DNA of 64,000 nt, taken from contig NZ_CP039435.1 in assembly GCF_005484585.1 (NCBI RefSeq), positions 806,001-870,000 of the forward strand, written 5' to 3'. This DNA is from Brevundimonas sp. SGAir0440. Lineage in GTDB: Bacteria; Pseudomonadota; Alphaproteobacteria; Caulobacterales; Caulobacteraceae. A program made the position numbers and the translations under genes. Positions 26,657-35,423 of the stretch are shown piece by piece. Each line of letters opens with the position of its first letter. The stretch's first letter is position 1. Below the pieces are notes generated by a model. That model was not told where the DNA came from. It saw only the letters and a list, made by a program, of their open reading frames with translations, and searched no databases.

Positions 26657-27676
26657 TCAGTCCGCGCTGGATAGCGGCGCTACGGTCTGTTCGATGGCGC
26701 CGAAGATCGAATGATGACGCGCGTCCAGCATTTCGATCCGCACCGTGTCGCCGTGTTTCAGGAAGGGCGTCTCGGCCGCGCCGCGCAGGATCGTCTCGAC
26801 CGTGCGGACCTCGGCGATGCAGGAGTAGCCCAGGCCGCCTTCCGAAACCGGCTTGCCGGGGCCGCCGTCGGCGTCCTTGTTCGACACCGTGCCCGAACCG
26901 ATGATGGTCCCGGCGCCCAGCGACCGGGTCTTGGCCAGGTGAGCGATCAGGGTTCCGAAGTCGAAGGTCATGTCGACGCCGGCGTCGGCCTTGCCGAAAT
27001 CCTGGCCGTTCAACTGCACCGACAGGGCGCCGTGCAGCTTGCCGTCCTTCCATCGGTCGCCCAGCGCGGCGGGCGTGACCAGGACCGGCGACAGGGCGCT
27101 GGCGGGCTTGGATTGGACGAAGCCGAAACCCTTGGCCAGTTCGGCCGGGATTAGGTTGCGCAGGCTCACGTCGTTGACCAGGCCGACCAGGCGAATGGCG
27201 TCGAGCGCCTGTTCGCGCGTCGCGCCCTGCGGCACGTCGCCGACGACCACCACGATCTCGGCCTCCAGGTCGCAGCCCCAGGCCTCGTCAGCTAGCGGGA
27301 TCGGATCGCGCGGCGACAGGAAGCCGTCCGAGCCGCCCTGGTACATCAGCGGGTCGGTCCAGAAGCTCTCGGGCATTTCGGCGCCGCGCGCCTTCCGCAC
27401 CAGTTCGACGTGGTTCACATAGGCCGAGCCGTCCGCCCACTGATAGGCGCGGGGCAGGGGGGAGGCGGCGTCGCGCTCATGGAAACGGCCGCGCGGCACG
27501 GCCTCATGCTCCAGACTTTCGGCCAGGGCCTCCAGGCGAGGACCGCAGCGGTCCCAGTCATCCAGCGCCGCCTGCAGCGTCGGGGCGATCAGGAAGGCGT
27601 CGGTGAACCAGTTCAGGTCCTGAGAGACGACAACGAGGCGGCCGTCGCGGCCGTGCTTGAGCGAGGCGAGTTTCAT
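26657..27676 (-). CDS. fahA: fumarylacetoacetate hydrolase
   Basis: Last step of tyrosine/homogentisate breakdown: fumarylacetoacetate to fumarate and acetoacetate. About 339 aa with the FAH fold. Metal-ligand acids lie in CDLEAEIVVVVGD, with nearby NDVSLRNLIPAELAKGFGF and a late IGSGTVSNKD. ATG 27676 gives KLASLKHGRDGRLVVVSQD, the usual start. 4-hydroxyphenylpyruvate dioxygenase is 2 kb upstream on the same strand. Homogentisate dioxygenase and maleylacetoacetate isomerase are not in the window. Confidence 0.9.
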   Translation of the reverse strand: MKLASLKHGRDGRLVVVSQDLNWFTDAFLIAPTLQAALDDWDRCGPRLEALAESLEHEAVPRGRFHERDAASPLPRAYQWADGSAYVNHVELVRKARGAEMPESFWTDPLMYQGGSDGFLSPRDPIPLADEAWGCDLEAEIVVVVGDVPQGATREQALDAIRLVGLVNDVSLRNLIPAELAKGFGFVQSKPASALSPVLVTPAALGDRWKDGKLHGALSVQLNGQDFGKADAGVDMTFDFGTLIAHLAKTRSLGAGTIIGSGTVSNKDADGGPGKPVSEGGLGYSCIAEVRTVETILRGAAETPFLKHGDTVRIEMLDARHHSIFGAIEQTVAPLSSAD

Positions 27677-27719
27677 GACCAAGGCCTAGACCGGATTTGC
27701 GATGTTGGGAACGGCGGAA

Positions 27720-27986
27720 TCAGTCGGCGGCCGTCAGCAGGGCGCGGGCCTCGGCGCCGGTGCGCGCGGCGCGGTCGCGGACCTCGACCTCGACGATGAC
27801 GCCGCCCTCGGGCTCGACGGCCCACAGATAGCGACGCTCGACCTCGACCGTACGGCCGGACGGGGCGAAACCCTCATAGCTGTCGCCCCACGGCGTGATC
27901 TTCCTGACCTCGACGAAGGGCATGGCGCAGGCGGCATCCAGCTCCTCGTTGGCCATCACGGTCAGTTCGTCATCGGATGCAAGCAT
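27720..27986 (-). CDS. small conserved protein, unknown function
   Basis: 88 aa, acidic, no signal peptide or membrane segment (PFVEVRKITPWGDSYEGFAPSGRTVEVERRYLWAV is the core at about residues 23-57). ATG 27986 is used; ATG 27956 is an alternative giving 78 aa. It is 43 bp upstream of fahA on the same strand. Upstream, 28010-28026 carries an 8-bp direct repeat (GTCTAATT twice, 9-bp period) of unknown meaning. Confidence 0.6.
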   Translation of the reverse strand: MLASDDELTVMANEELDAACAMPFVEVRKITPWGDSYEGFAPSGRTVEVERRYLWAVEPEGGVIVEVEVRDRAARTGAEARALLTAAD

Positions 27987-28041
27987 GGGTCTCGGTCTGG
28001 GAAAAAAGAGTCTAATTCGTCTAATTGGTCTGAACGGCTGC

Positions 28042-29106
28042 TCAGGGTTCGTCGGCGTAGATGGCGACGCGGGCGGGGTCGGTCGAGGAGACCGCGCCGC
28101 GATACATGCCCGAGGTGGACATGGCGAAGGCGGGGCGGCCATCCAGGCCCATGACGATGACGCCGCCCTTGCCGCCCAGACGATCGGCGTCGGCGATCTC
28201 CGCCTGACCGGCGGCCTGCGTCGCCGCGCCTCCCGCAATCCGCGCGCAGATGTCGCGGGCGACGGTGGCGCGGATGAAATATTCGCCGTCGCCGGTGGCG
28301 GACACCGCGCAGCCGTCGGCGTTGGAGGCATAGGTGCCGGCGCCGATTATCGGCACGTCGCCGACTCGTCCCCAGCGTTTGGCGGTCATGCCGCCGGTCG
28401 AGGTGGCGGCGGCGAGACGACCCTGGCTGTCCAGCGCCACGGCGCCGACCGTGCCGAACTTCTTCTCGTTCAGGGGCGGGGCGACTTCGGCCTGGGCGCC
28501 CGGCAGAGGCGCGCCGGCGGGGCGTTCGGGGATCGGTTGTCCGGCCTCGGTCAGGGCCTTGACCAGCCCCTGCCAGCGCCGCTCGGTGAAGAAGAAGGCC
28601 GGGTCGCCCTGCTCCAGCCCGACCGAGGCGGCGAAGGCGTCGGCGCCGGGGCCGATCAGCATGACGTGGGGCGACCGCTCCATCACCGCGCGGGCGGCGG
28701 CGACGGGATGACGCGTGGTGGTCAGGCCGGCGACGGACCCGGCGGTCAGGTCCGACCCGTTCATCACGGCGGCGTCCAGTTCGTTACGGCCGGCCGCGGT
28801 GAAGACCGCCCCGCGCCCGGCGTTGAACAGGGGATCGTCCTCCATGACCTGAACGGCGGCCTGGACCGCATCCAGCGCCGAGCCGCCGCTTTTCAGCACG
28901 GCCGAACCGGCGTCCAGCGCGCCTTGCAGCGCCGTGCGATAGGCCGCGTCCTGCTCGGGCGTCAGGCTGGATCGCTCGATCACGCCCGCCCCGCCGTGGA
29001 TCGCCAGAGACCATTGCGGCGCGGCATTCTCAGCCTCCCCCTGAGCCTGAGCCGAGGAAAAACACAGTGCAAAGAGTGCAATCAGTCCGGAACAGGCGAT
29101 GCGCAT
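28042..29106 (-). CDS. iaaA: isoaspartyl peptidase / plant-type L-asparaginase, exported
   Basis: 354-aa N-terminal nucleophile hydrolase. A signal peptide (IACSGLIALFALCFSSAQAQ) is followed by SLAIHGGAGVI, NAGRGAVFTAAGRNELDA and the autoprocessing site KKFGTVGAVAL, where Thr219 becomes the new N-terminal nucleophile. The oxyanion region is STGGMTAKRWGRVGDVPIIGAGTYA. It hydrolyses isoaspartyl dipeptides and asparagine; export suggests a role in protein or peptide turnover. ATG 29106 follows AGGAGG. An inverted repeat 28 bp upstream may be an operator. Confidence 0.92.
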   Translation of the reverse strand: MRIACSGLIALFALCFSSAQAQGEAENAAPQWSLAIHGGAGVIERSSLTPEQDAAYRTALQGALDAGSAVLKSGGSALDAVQAAVQVMEDDPLFNAGRGAVFTAAGRNELDAAVMNGSDLTAGSVAGLTTTRHPVAAARAVMERSPHVMLIGPGADAFAASVGLEQGDPAFFFTERRWQGLVKALTEAGQPIPERPAGAPLPGAQAEVAPPLNEKKFGTVGAVALDSQGRLAAATSTGGMTAKRWGRVGDVPIIGAGTYASNADGCAVSATGDGEYFIRATVARDICARIAGGAATQAAGQAEIADADRLGGKGGVIVMGLDGRPAFAMSTSGMYRGAVSSTDPARVAIYADEP

Positions 29107-29126
29107 CGTGAACCTCCTCTGCGCCG

Positions 29127-29150
29127 AAAACACAGTGCAATTTGTGCACT
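29127..29150. promoter_or_regulatory. inverted repeat upstream of iaaA, possible operator
   Basis: AGTGCA (29134-29139) and TGCACT (29145-29150) form a perfect 6-bp dyad with a 5-bp spacer, 28 bp before the iaaA start. The 14-mer ending in it (29127-29140) also occurs at 29059-29072 inside the signal-peptide codons. A protein-binding site is inference only. Confidence 0.35.
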
Positions 29151-29372
29151 TTTCCCAATGACGCCGGTCGGTCGCAGTGTAACGCCGCCGTTGGGCGTGT
29201 CAGGTCGATTGGCCGAAGAAAATCGGAAACGTCGCAAGATCAGTGGGATGGTTCGCGGCAATAGGATGGTTGCAGATGATCACCGAAGGCCTTGCTGTGC
29301 CGCAGGGCCGCTGTCAGCCAAGCGGATGGGGCGTTGCTCGGCCAGGTTTAGAGCCCTCACCGGCCGAGAGAC

Positions 29373-29570
29373 TCAGCGGCGGCTACGCGACTTTTTCAAG
29401 CGGTCCACCAGCATCGCTCCGCTAGACGTCAGCAAGCACATTGGCACAATCCACGGCTGATACTGTTCGCCGCTGCTCCCATAATGGACGACCAGGGCGA
29501 CGATGATTGTCGCCAGCGTCCAGAGCGAAAGGGTGGCGTAGGCGACGAGTAGAACTGGATCGCGGGTCAT
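29373..29570 (-). CDS. possible small membrane protein
   Basis: 65 aa with two hydrophobic stretches (LLVAYATLSLWTLATIIVALVV and IVPMCLLTSSGAMLV) and a basic tail (RLKKSRSRR). No ribosome-binding site is obvious before ATG 29570 and no family is recognised. It fills part of an otherwise empty gap between iaaA and the hpd group; the rest of 29107-29690 shows no convincing gene. Confidence 0.4.
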   Translation of the reverse strand: MTRDPVLLVAYATLSLWTLATIIVALVVHYGSSGEQYQPWIVPMCLLTSSGAMLVDRLKKSRSRR

Positions 29571-29690
29571 CTGAGGCTATCCAAGGTTGTGCCTGAAGTC
29601 TGACCAAACTTTCCTGAAGTTGTCCACCCAAAGACCGTTATCCGCGCGGAGTAGACTCTGCGCCCGCGAAAGACACATGTCTGGCTCGCC

Positions 29691-29876
29691 TCACCCTCGG
29701 TGATGCAGCCGCTTCCAGACCTGGTATCCGACGATGGGGGCGAAGCCGCAGAGGAGGGCGGCGATCAGGACCATCCAGAAGCCGCCGCCCAGCCAGACTT
29801 CGCCGGCCAGGGCCCCGGCGCCGGCCGCCAGGACCGGGCCGAGCCAGGGCAGCCAGGTCGGCGGCCGCATCGTCAT
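29691..29876 (-). CDS. small membrane protein downstream of hpd
   Basis: 61 aa with two predicted helices (WLGPVLAAGAGALAGEVWLG and FWMVLIAALLCGFAPIVGYQVW) and a basic end. Its ATG directly abuts the hpd stop (TGA then ATG), so it is almost surely in the same transcript. ATG 29870 is an alternative start. Function unknown; a link to tyrosine uptake or breakdown is speculative. Confidence 0.6.
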   Translation of the reverse strand: MTMRPPTWLPWLGPVLAAGAGALAGEVWLGGGFWMVLIAALLCGFAPIVGYQVWKRLHHRG

Positions 29877-30989
29877 TCAGGCGTCGACCTTGATGACGCC
29901 GCGACGGATCTGGTCCAGTTCGATGGAATCGAACAGGGCCTGGAAGTTGCCGTTGCCGAAGCCTTCGTTGCCCTTGCGCTGGATGATCTCGAAGAAGATC
30001 GGTCCAAAGGTGTCCTGGGTGAAGATCTGCAGCAGCAGGCCTTCCTCGTCCGAACCGTCGATCAGGATGCGGTTCTTGCGCATCCGCTCCACGTCCTCGC
30101 CATGGTTGGGCAGGCGTTTGTCGATCAGTTCGAAATAGGTCTCGATGGTGTCCTGGAAGGCGACGCCGCGTTCCTTCATCGCCTCGACCGTCCCGAAGAT
30201 GTTCTCGGTCGTCAGGGCGATGTGCTGGATGCCTTCGCCGTTGTAGCGACGGATGAACTCCTCGATCTGGGAGTTCTCATCCTGGCTTTCGTTCAGCGGG
30301 ATGCGGATGGCGCGGTCGGGCGCGATCATGGCCTGGGAGAACAGGCCCGTCGCCTTGCCTTTGATGTCGAAATACTTCTGCTCTTCGAAGTTGAAGATCG
30401 AGTTGTAGAAGCCCGACCAGGTGCGCATCTGGCCGCGACGGACGTTGTGGGTCAGGTGGTCCAGGATCTCCAGGCCCATCGAGTTCTTGCGCTCGGCCTC
30501 TTCCCAGCCCTCGATCTCGTCCCAGGCGTCATACAGCGAGCCGGCGTCGCCATACTGGTCGATGACATAGAGCAGCGAGCCGCCGATGCCTTGCAGGATG
30601 TAGGGGTAGTCGTCGCCCAGCGCGCCGCCGGCGGCGTCCGTCGCGGCGACGGCACCGCGGGCCAGCGCGCCCTCATAGGCGGCCTTGGCGTCGGTGGTGC
30701 GGAAGGCCATGCCGTTGGCGGACGGGCCGTGATCCCTGGCGAAGTCGGCGGCCTGACCCTTGGGCGAGCGTTGCACCAGGAAGCTGATATCACCCTGTTT
30801 CAGGCGCACCACGTCGGTCTTGGGGTTCACGTGCGTCTGGGTGAAGCCCATCAGCTCCAGGCGCGAAATCATCGCCTCGGGCTCGGGGCCGGTGAATTCG
30901 ACGAACTCGAAACCGTCGACGCCGAGGGGGTTTTCCTGGTCGATCTGCTGTGGCGTGGCCAGATCTTGGGCCTGGGTCATGTCGTTCAT
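29877..30989 (-). CDS. hpd: 4-hydroxyphenylpyruvate dioxygenase
   Basis: Fe(II)-dependent conversion of 4-hydroxyphenylpyruvate to homogentisate in tyrosine breakdown, also the route to pyomelanin. 370 aa, two vicinal-oxygen-chelate domains. The metal ligands are His178 (EILDHLTHNV), His256 (GIQHIALTT) and Glu334 (FFEIIQRKG). Full family length. The leader has a CCCGC/GCGGG inverted repeat just before the start that includes part of the ribosome-binding region. fahA lies downstream on the same strand. Confidence 0.95.
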   Translation of the reverse strand: MNDMTQAQDLATPQQIDQENPLGVDGFEFVEFTGPEPEAMISRLELMGFTQTHVNPKTDVVRLKQGDISFLVQRSPKGQAADFARDHGPSANGMAFRTTDAKAAYEGALARGAVAATDAAGGALGDDYPYILQGIGGSLLYVIDQYGDAGSLYDAWDEIEGWEEAERKNSMGLEILDHLTHNVRRGQMRTWSGFYNSIFNFEEQKYFDIKGKATGLFSQAMIAPDRAIRIPLNESQDENSQIEEFIRRYNGEGIQHIALTTENIFGTVEAMKERGVAFQDTIETYFELIDKRLPNHGEDVERMRKNRILIDGSDEEGLLLQIFTQDTFGPIFFEIIQRKGNEGFGNGNFQALFDSIELDQIRRGVIKVDA

Positions 30990-31148
30990 GGCGCGTCTCC
31001 CGCACAGATTTTTGAGGCGGGCTTAACCGAAAGGGGCCGCCGATTGGCGCGGAACCTAGTCACAGAAGACGACGGAGCCAAGACGAAGCCACGGGGTCGT
31101 GATGACGGGCGAGCGTGCGAGTATCGTTAAAGCCAAATTATCAAGAAC

Positions 31149-32741
31149 TCAGGTGCGTCGCGCCCTGAGGTCCGGCATCGCATCCACTGCCCAGAGATCG
31201 GGGGCTTTAAGCGGCGCCTTGCAGACCGCCTCGACCGTCTTGCCGTCCGCCAGGGTGTAGCGGATGGGCAGGTTTTCGGCGCAACGGGCCTGGACGGCCT
31301 GGAAGACGCCCTGACCGTTCGACATCGGGTCCAGATCTTCGATCGCGACGACGACGGGATCGCCGGACAGGGCGCCGCATCGGTCGCCGGAGTCCAGCTT
31401 GATCCGGCCGTTGTCTGTAGAGAAGCCGCCCTCGCCGCCGCAGTTCTGATCGACCATGTGGAACAGAGCGGCCTGACGGAGGTCACGCGGACTGGGCCGA
31501 TTGATCAGGGTGACGCCCAGTGCGGAGAGGCGGGTCTGTATGTCGGCCCAGCGGTCCGCGCCGGGACCGTCCAGCAGGACGGCGACGGCGGTGTCCGGCG
31601 TCAGGCGGCTGCGGAAGTCCGCCACCCCATAACCGTCCTCCGCACGACCGGACTGGAGCATGGCCTTCCAGATGTCGAAGATGTCCGCGCGGCCGTCGGA
31701 GGCGCGGCGGCTCTCCAGGTCCGCGATCCACTGCACGACGACGCCGCAGTTGTAGATGGCGTTTCCGGTGCGCAGACGCTGTTCGGCGTCAGGGCGGTCG
31801 CCAAGGGCGGCGCGACAAGCGTTAAGCCGTCGCGCCAGCGAGGTCTTCAATTGAGCCTCGTCGATCGTTCCCGTGGACAGGGCGGCGACCAATGCGCCGT
31901 ATTCGGCCCCGCCCTCATGCAGCCAAGGCGCGCTGGCGCCGTCCTTGGTCGTCACCGCATGGCTGTTCCACAGGTGCAACGTCTCGTGCCAGACGAAGGT
32001 CGACAACTGTTCGATCACATCGGGCGCGGGCGCGGACCAGTCCGAGCCATGAAAGCGCAGGGAGATGACGCCATTGTCGGTCACATCGCCCCGGTATGTC
32101 GTCGGGCCGGGGCTGTCGGTGGTGACGATCAGGGTCGGCGCATAGGGCAGGTCGCGGCCGAGGCGAGCGCCATAGAATCCCTGGGCCGCCAGAAAGCCCT
32201 CAGTCATCGCGGTGCGCAGGGATGCGGGAACGGTGTCCCCGACGACGACCACGCCGCCGTCATCCTGCGTCACGGCCGACGTCGGTCCGACATAGACGTA
32301 GCTCTTGATCGCGTCGCATTGAGGCGTGGCGGTTTCACTTGGGGCCGCCTTGACGGTCAGTTCGGCGTCCATGTCCTTCAGCGCCAGCGCGGGTCCATAA
32401 AGGCTCTGGCCCGACCCCACCCGCACCAGGCCGATATAGACGCGGTCCACCTCGGCCGCGTCAGGCGCGATCAGAATTTCGAAGGCGTCGAACGGCTGGT
32501 CGGACTTCACGACGCCGTCCGAAAGGGACAGGCCGGGGGTCTTCACCGTCCAGAGGGTGCGGATGATGTCCTGGTCCAGGAAGGCGACCTCGGTGGTCGG
32601 CTGGGCCAGCTTCCAGGTCACCAGAACGCCGCCCGGCGCGGTGCGCGCCTCGATCGTCGCGGCCTGTTGAGCCGAGGCGGGGGCGGCGGCTGCGAAAGCG
32701 AGGCCGAGTGCGGCGACGAGGCCGATCAGATTCGAGGTCAA
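31149..32741 (-). CDS. exported putative metallopeptidase with HExxH motif
   Basis: 530 aa with a signal peptide (GLVAALGLAFAAAAPASAQQ). A gluzincin-like zinc site is visible: FVWHETLHLWNSH supplies HETLH, and HEGGAEYGAL, about 25 residues on, supplies the likely third ligand Glu. This spacing recalls M1/M61-type peptidases. The N-terminal 150 residues and the C-terminal Cys-containing part are not recognised. Periplasmic proteolysis is inferred; the substrate is unknown. Confidence 0.65.
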   Translation of the reverse strand: MTSNLIGLVAALGLAFAAAAPASAQQAATIEARTAPGGVLVTWKLAQPTTEVAFLDQDIIRTLWTVKTPGLSLSDGVVKSDQPFDAFEILIAPDAAEVDRVYIGLVRVGSGQSLYGPALALKDMDAELTVKAAPSETATPQCDAIKSYVYVGPTSAVTQDDGGVVVVGDTVPASLRTAMTEGFLAAQGFYGARLGRDLPYAPTLIVTTDSPGPTTYRGDVTDNGVISLRFHGSDWSAPAPDVIEQLSTFVWHETLHLWNSHAVTTKDGASAPWLHEGGAEYGALVAALSTGTIDEAQLKTSLARRLNACRAALGDRPDAEQRLRTGNAIYNCGVVVQWIADLESRRASDGRADIFDIWKAMLQSGRAEDGYGVADFRSRLTPDTAVAVLLDGPGADRWADIQTRLSALGVTLINRPSPRDLRQAALFHMVDQNCGGEGGFSTDNGRIKLDSGDRCGALSGDPVVVAIEDLDPMSNGQGVFQAVQARCAENLPIRYTLADGKTVEAVCKAPLKAPDLWAVDAMPDLRARRT

Positions 32742-32823
32742 GTCTTTGGGCTCCCACCACCAAGCGTGAGCATACTGACCAAAACAACTGAGGCGATTTG
32801 ACGGCCGATATCTTACGGTTGCG

Positions 32824-33468
32824 TCAGCCCGGCAGCCAGCGCGTGGCCCATTCGGCGCCCATCAGAAGGCCGGTCCCGAGCGCGCCCAGGAGGGCCAGCC
32901 AGACGGTCGTGACGGCGCAGCCGGCGAGGACGAACAGGCCGTCGCGCTGGATCAGGCCGACTGACAGCAGGGCCAGGGCGATGGAGGGGATGGTGTTGGT
33001 CAGGGGCATGACGATGGTCACGGTCGCCAGGATCATGAAGACGGCGGCCAGCTTTTCGCCCGGCCCATCGGCGAAGCGGCGAAGGCGGGGGCGCGACAGC
33101 CGGTCGATCCAGCCCAGTTTGGTTTCGGCGAAATCGGCCATGGCCTTCAGCCACGATCCTTTGCACCGCAGGTTCAGAAACCAGCGCGGCAGCCAAGGCT
33201 CCTCGCGCCCGACCAGCATCTGGCCAGCCAGCAGGATGACGATCAGCCCGACCACCTGCGGCACGCCGTAGAGGCCCGGCACCAGGCAGGGGATGGAGAG
33301 CAGAAGGATCAACAGCCCATAGGCGCGCTCGTCCAGCCGGTCGCGGATTTCGTGCAGGGTCAGGCCCGCGTCGCCGCCGTCATCGGCCAGCCGCCGCAGC
33401 AGCCGGGTGACGTTATGGCTGACGTCGTCCTGCTGGACCGTGGACGGGGAAGAGGCGGAGGTCGTCAT
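32824..33468 (-). CDS. exoD: ExoD-family membrane protein
   Basis: 214 aa. The N-terminal part (LLRRLADDGGDAGLTLHEIRDRLDERAYGLLILLLSIPCLVPG) and the helices after it (VVGLIVILLAGQMLVGREEPWLP, AAVFMILATVTIVMPLTNTIPS) match the ExoD family, named for a Sinorhizobium exopolysaccharide and alkali-tolerance gene. The molecular role is unknown. It diverges from the DedA-like gene. Confidence 0.8.
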   Translation of the reverse strand: MTTSASSPSTVQQDDVSHNVTRLLRRLADDGGDAGLTLHEIRDRLDERAYGLLILLLSIPCLVPGLYGVPQVVGLIVILLAGQMLVGREEPWLPRWFLNLRCKGSWLKAMADFAETKLGWIDRLSRPRLRRFADGPGEKLAAVFMILATVTIVMPLTNTIPSIALALLSVGLIQRDGLFVLAGCAVTTVWLALLGALGTGLLMGAEWATRWLPG

Positions 33469-33555
33469 TCAGGCGCTCTAGCAGGTGGACGTAACGGCCG
33501 AGGATGACGCAACGCCGCAGGGGTGCTAACGCGCCGTGCCGCCTTAAGGATCGCC

Positions 33556-34131
33556 ATGCTGCGCAAACTCTATGACCGCGTCTTCGACCTGGCGCGCAGC
33601 CGCCATGCGACAAAGGCCCTGGCGGTCGTCTCCTTCGCCGAGAGTTCGTTCTTTCCGATCCCGCCCGACGTGATGCTGGCGCCCATGATTTTGGCGCGGC
33701 CGAACAAGGCGTATGTCTACGCCGCCGTTTGCACCGCAGCGTCGGTTCTGGGCGGGATTCTCGGTTATGCGATAGGCTATTTCCTGACCGATCTGGGTCT
33801 GGCGATCATGCGGGTGCTGGGCCATTCGGACGGACTGGAGCAGTTCCGCGCCTGGTTCGATCAGTGGGGTCTGTGGGTCATTCTGATCAAGGGGCTGACG
33901 CCCATCCCCTACAAGCTGGTGACCATCGCCTCGGGCTTGGCGGCGTTCAGCTTTCCGGTCTTCATCGCCGCGTCGGTCGTGACGCGGGGCGGACGGTTCT
34001 TCCTGGAGGCGTGGATCCTGAAGCGCTGGGGGCCGGCCATGCTGGCGCAGGTGGAAAAGCGGCTGGCGATGTGGAGCGTGATCGGCCTGGTCGCGCTGGT
34101 CGGGCTGATCGTCGTCCTGAAGCTTCTGTAA
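33556..34131 (+). CDS. DedA/YqaA-type membrane protein
   Basis: 191 aa from ATG 33556 (AAGGATCGCC just upstream). The family features are FAESSFFPIPPDVMLAPMIL near the N-terminus and IKGLTPIPYKLVTIASGLAAFSFPVF later, with four to five helices. DedA-type proteins act in membrane lipid homeostasis, including undecaprenyl phosphate or phospholipid flipping for some members; YqaA-type ones are less studied. The dsbB gene is 40 bp downstream. Confidence 0.82.
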   Translation: MLRKLYDRVFDLARSRHATKALAVVSFAESSFFPIPPDVMLAPMILARPNKAYVYAAVCTAASVLGGILGYAIGYFLTDLGLAIMRVLGHSDGLEQFRAWFDQWGLWVILIKGLTPIPYKLVTIASGLAAFSFPVFIAASVVTRGGRFFLEAWILKRWGPAMLAQVEKRLAMWSVIGLVALVGLIVVLKLL

Positions 34132-34170
34132 GTCGACGCGGCCGCAGGGGCGGGGTAAGACCGTTTCAAG

Positions 34171-34716
34171 ATGATCGATATCTATCGCCTTCTGACCCGT
34201 TGGTGGACCGCCTTCGCCCTGGCCGCGTCGCTGGCCATGCTGGGCGCGGCCCATGCGTTCGAACGGTTCGGCGGCCTGGCGCCCTGCAACCTGTGTCTGA
34301 AGCAACGCGAGGTCTATTGGGGCGCCGTCGTCGTCGCTGTGCTGGCCACGGGTTGGACCCTTTTCAGCGGCGGACGCCGGGGCACGCCGCGCATCGCCGC
34401 CTTCCTGCTGGCGGCCGTGTTCGCCACAGGCGCCATCACAGCCATCTTCCACATGGGCGGCGAATACAAATGGTGGGCGCTGCCTGCGACCTGTTCGTCC
34501 GTCGGCGGCTCGGTCGATATGGACAGTCTGACGGCCTTGGCCATGGGCACGGGGCCGGTGACCAAGGTGATCGGCTGCGGCGATGTGGCCTGGAGCTGGC
34601 TGGGTCTGTCGATGGCGGGATGGAACGCGATCATCGCCTCGGCGCTTGCGGTGTTCAGCCTGTTGGCGGCGAAACGTCCCAAGGACGCCCGCGCGCCCCG
34701 GATCGAAAAGGCCTGA
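34171..34716 (+). CDS. dsbB: disulfide bond formation protein B
   Basis: 181 aa, four membrane helices. The first periplasmic Cys pair is LAPCNLCLKQREVYWG (CNLC) and the second is spread over ATCSSVGG and VIGCGDVAW. It reoxidises DsbA and passes electrons to quinone. The second loop spacing is longer than in E. coli DsbB, as in many alphaproteobacterial members. coq7 begins 5 bp after its stop; both relate to ubiquinone, which may explain the pairing. Confidence 0.87.
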   Translation: MIDIYRLLTRWWTAFALAASLAMLGAAHAFERFGGLAPCNLCLKQREVYWGAVVVAVLATGWTLFSGGRRGTPRIAAFLLAAVFATGAITAIFHMGGEYKWWALPATCSSVGGSVDMDSLTALAMGTGPVTKVIGCGDVAWSWLGLSMAGWNAIIASALAVFSLLAAKRPKDARAPRIEKA

Positions 34717-34720
34717 TGCA

Positions 34721-35284
34721 ATGAGCCATTCCATTCCCCTCCCTCGTCCTGGCCAAGGCGCCGACAAGGCGCGGATGGACGAAATCTTGCGCGTCGACCA
34801 CGCCGGGGAATATGCGGCCGTCCTGATCTATCGCGCCCAGAAGGCGGTGTTCGAGGGGCGCAAGGGGCGTGACGGCATCGCCCGCGACCTGTCGGAGATG
34901 CAGGACCAGGAAGCGGTGCATCTGGCGCGCTTCGAGCGGCTGCTGAACGAGCGGCGGGTGCGGCCCACGGTCATGACGCCCCTGTGGCGCATCGCCGCCT
35001 CGGCGCTGGGCGCCGGCACCGCCCTGATGGGTGAAAAGGCGGCGCACGCCTGCACCGAGGCGGTCGAGAGCGTGATCGAGAAACACTATTCCGACCAGAT
35101 CGCCGAGATCGGCGACCGCGATCCGGCCCTGGCCGCCGAGCTGAAACAGTTCCGCGACGAGGAACTGGCCCACCACGATCACGCCATCGAACACGGCAGC
35201 CGCGAAGCGCCTGCCTATCGCCTGCTATCCGGCGTGATCAAGGTCGGCTGCAAGGCGGCGATCAAGATCAGCGAGCGGGTGTGA
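34721..35284 (+). CDS. coq7: demethoxyubiquinone hydroxylase (Coq7)
   Basis: 187 aa from ATG 34721. Di-iron monooxygenase for the penultimate hydroxylation in ubiquinone synthesis. The carboxylate/His ligands are in DHAGEYAAV, QDQEAVHLARFE, VEKHY-like VIEKHYSDQI and DEELAHHDHAIEHG. Full length for the alphaproteobacterial form, membrane-associated. It is coupled to dsbB. Confidence 0.93.
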   Translation: MSHSIPLPRPGQGADKARMDEILRVDHAGEYAAVLIYRAQKAVFEGRKGRDGIARDLSEMQDQEAVHLARFERLLNERRVRPTVMTPLWRIAASALGAGTALMGEKAAHACTEAVESVIEKHYSDQIAEIGDRDPALAAELKQFRDEELAHHDHAIEHGSREAPAYRLLSGVIKVGCKAAIKISERV

Positions 35285-35296
35285 CACTAAGCCACC

Positions 35297-35400
35297 GTCA
35301 CCCTCGGGCTTGATCCGAGGGCCGGGTGGTCCGCCGCATCGCGCCAAGGCGACGCACAGCCAAGTCCGCGTCTGATCCTCGGGTCAAGCCCGAGGATGAC
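35297..35400. repeat. palindromic intergenic repeat with 24-bp terminal inverted repeats
   Basis: The ends 35297-35320 and 35377-35400 are inverted copies matching at 22 of 24 positions. Each end is itself a hairpin (right: ATCCTCGGG/CCCGAGGAT with a 5-nt loop, 35375-35397). About 56 bp of unrelated sequence lies between. It fills the gap between convergent coq7 and the thiolase gene and encodes nothing. From memory, such CCTCGGG palindromes recur between genes in alphaproteobacteria; it may also end transcription from both sides. Confidence 0.7.
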
Positions 35401-35423
35401 GAGTTTGGGTGGGTGTGAAATCT

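Noticed and set aside
30985..31020. Hairpin CCCGC/GCGGG before hpd as another CAAG element.
   Set aside because: The loop has CTCAAAAATC, not the CAAG strand, and there is no inner hairpin or U-A closing pair in the right place.
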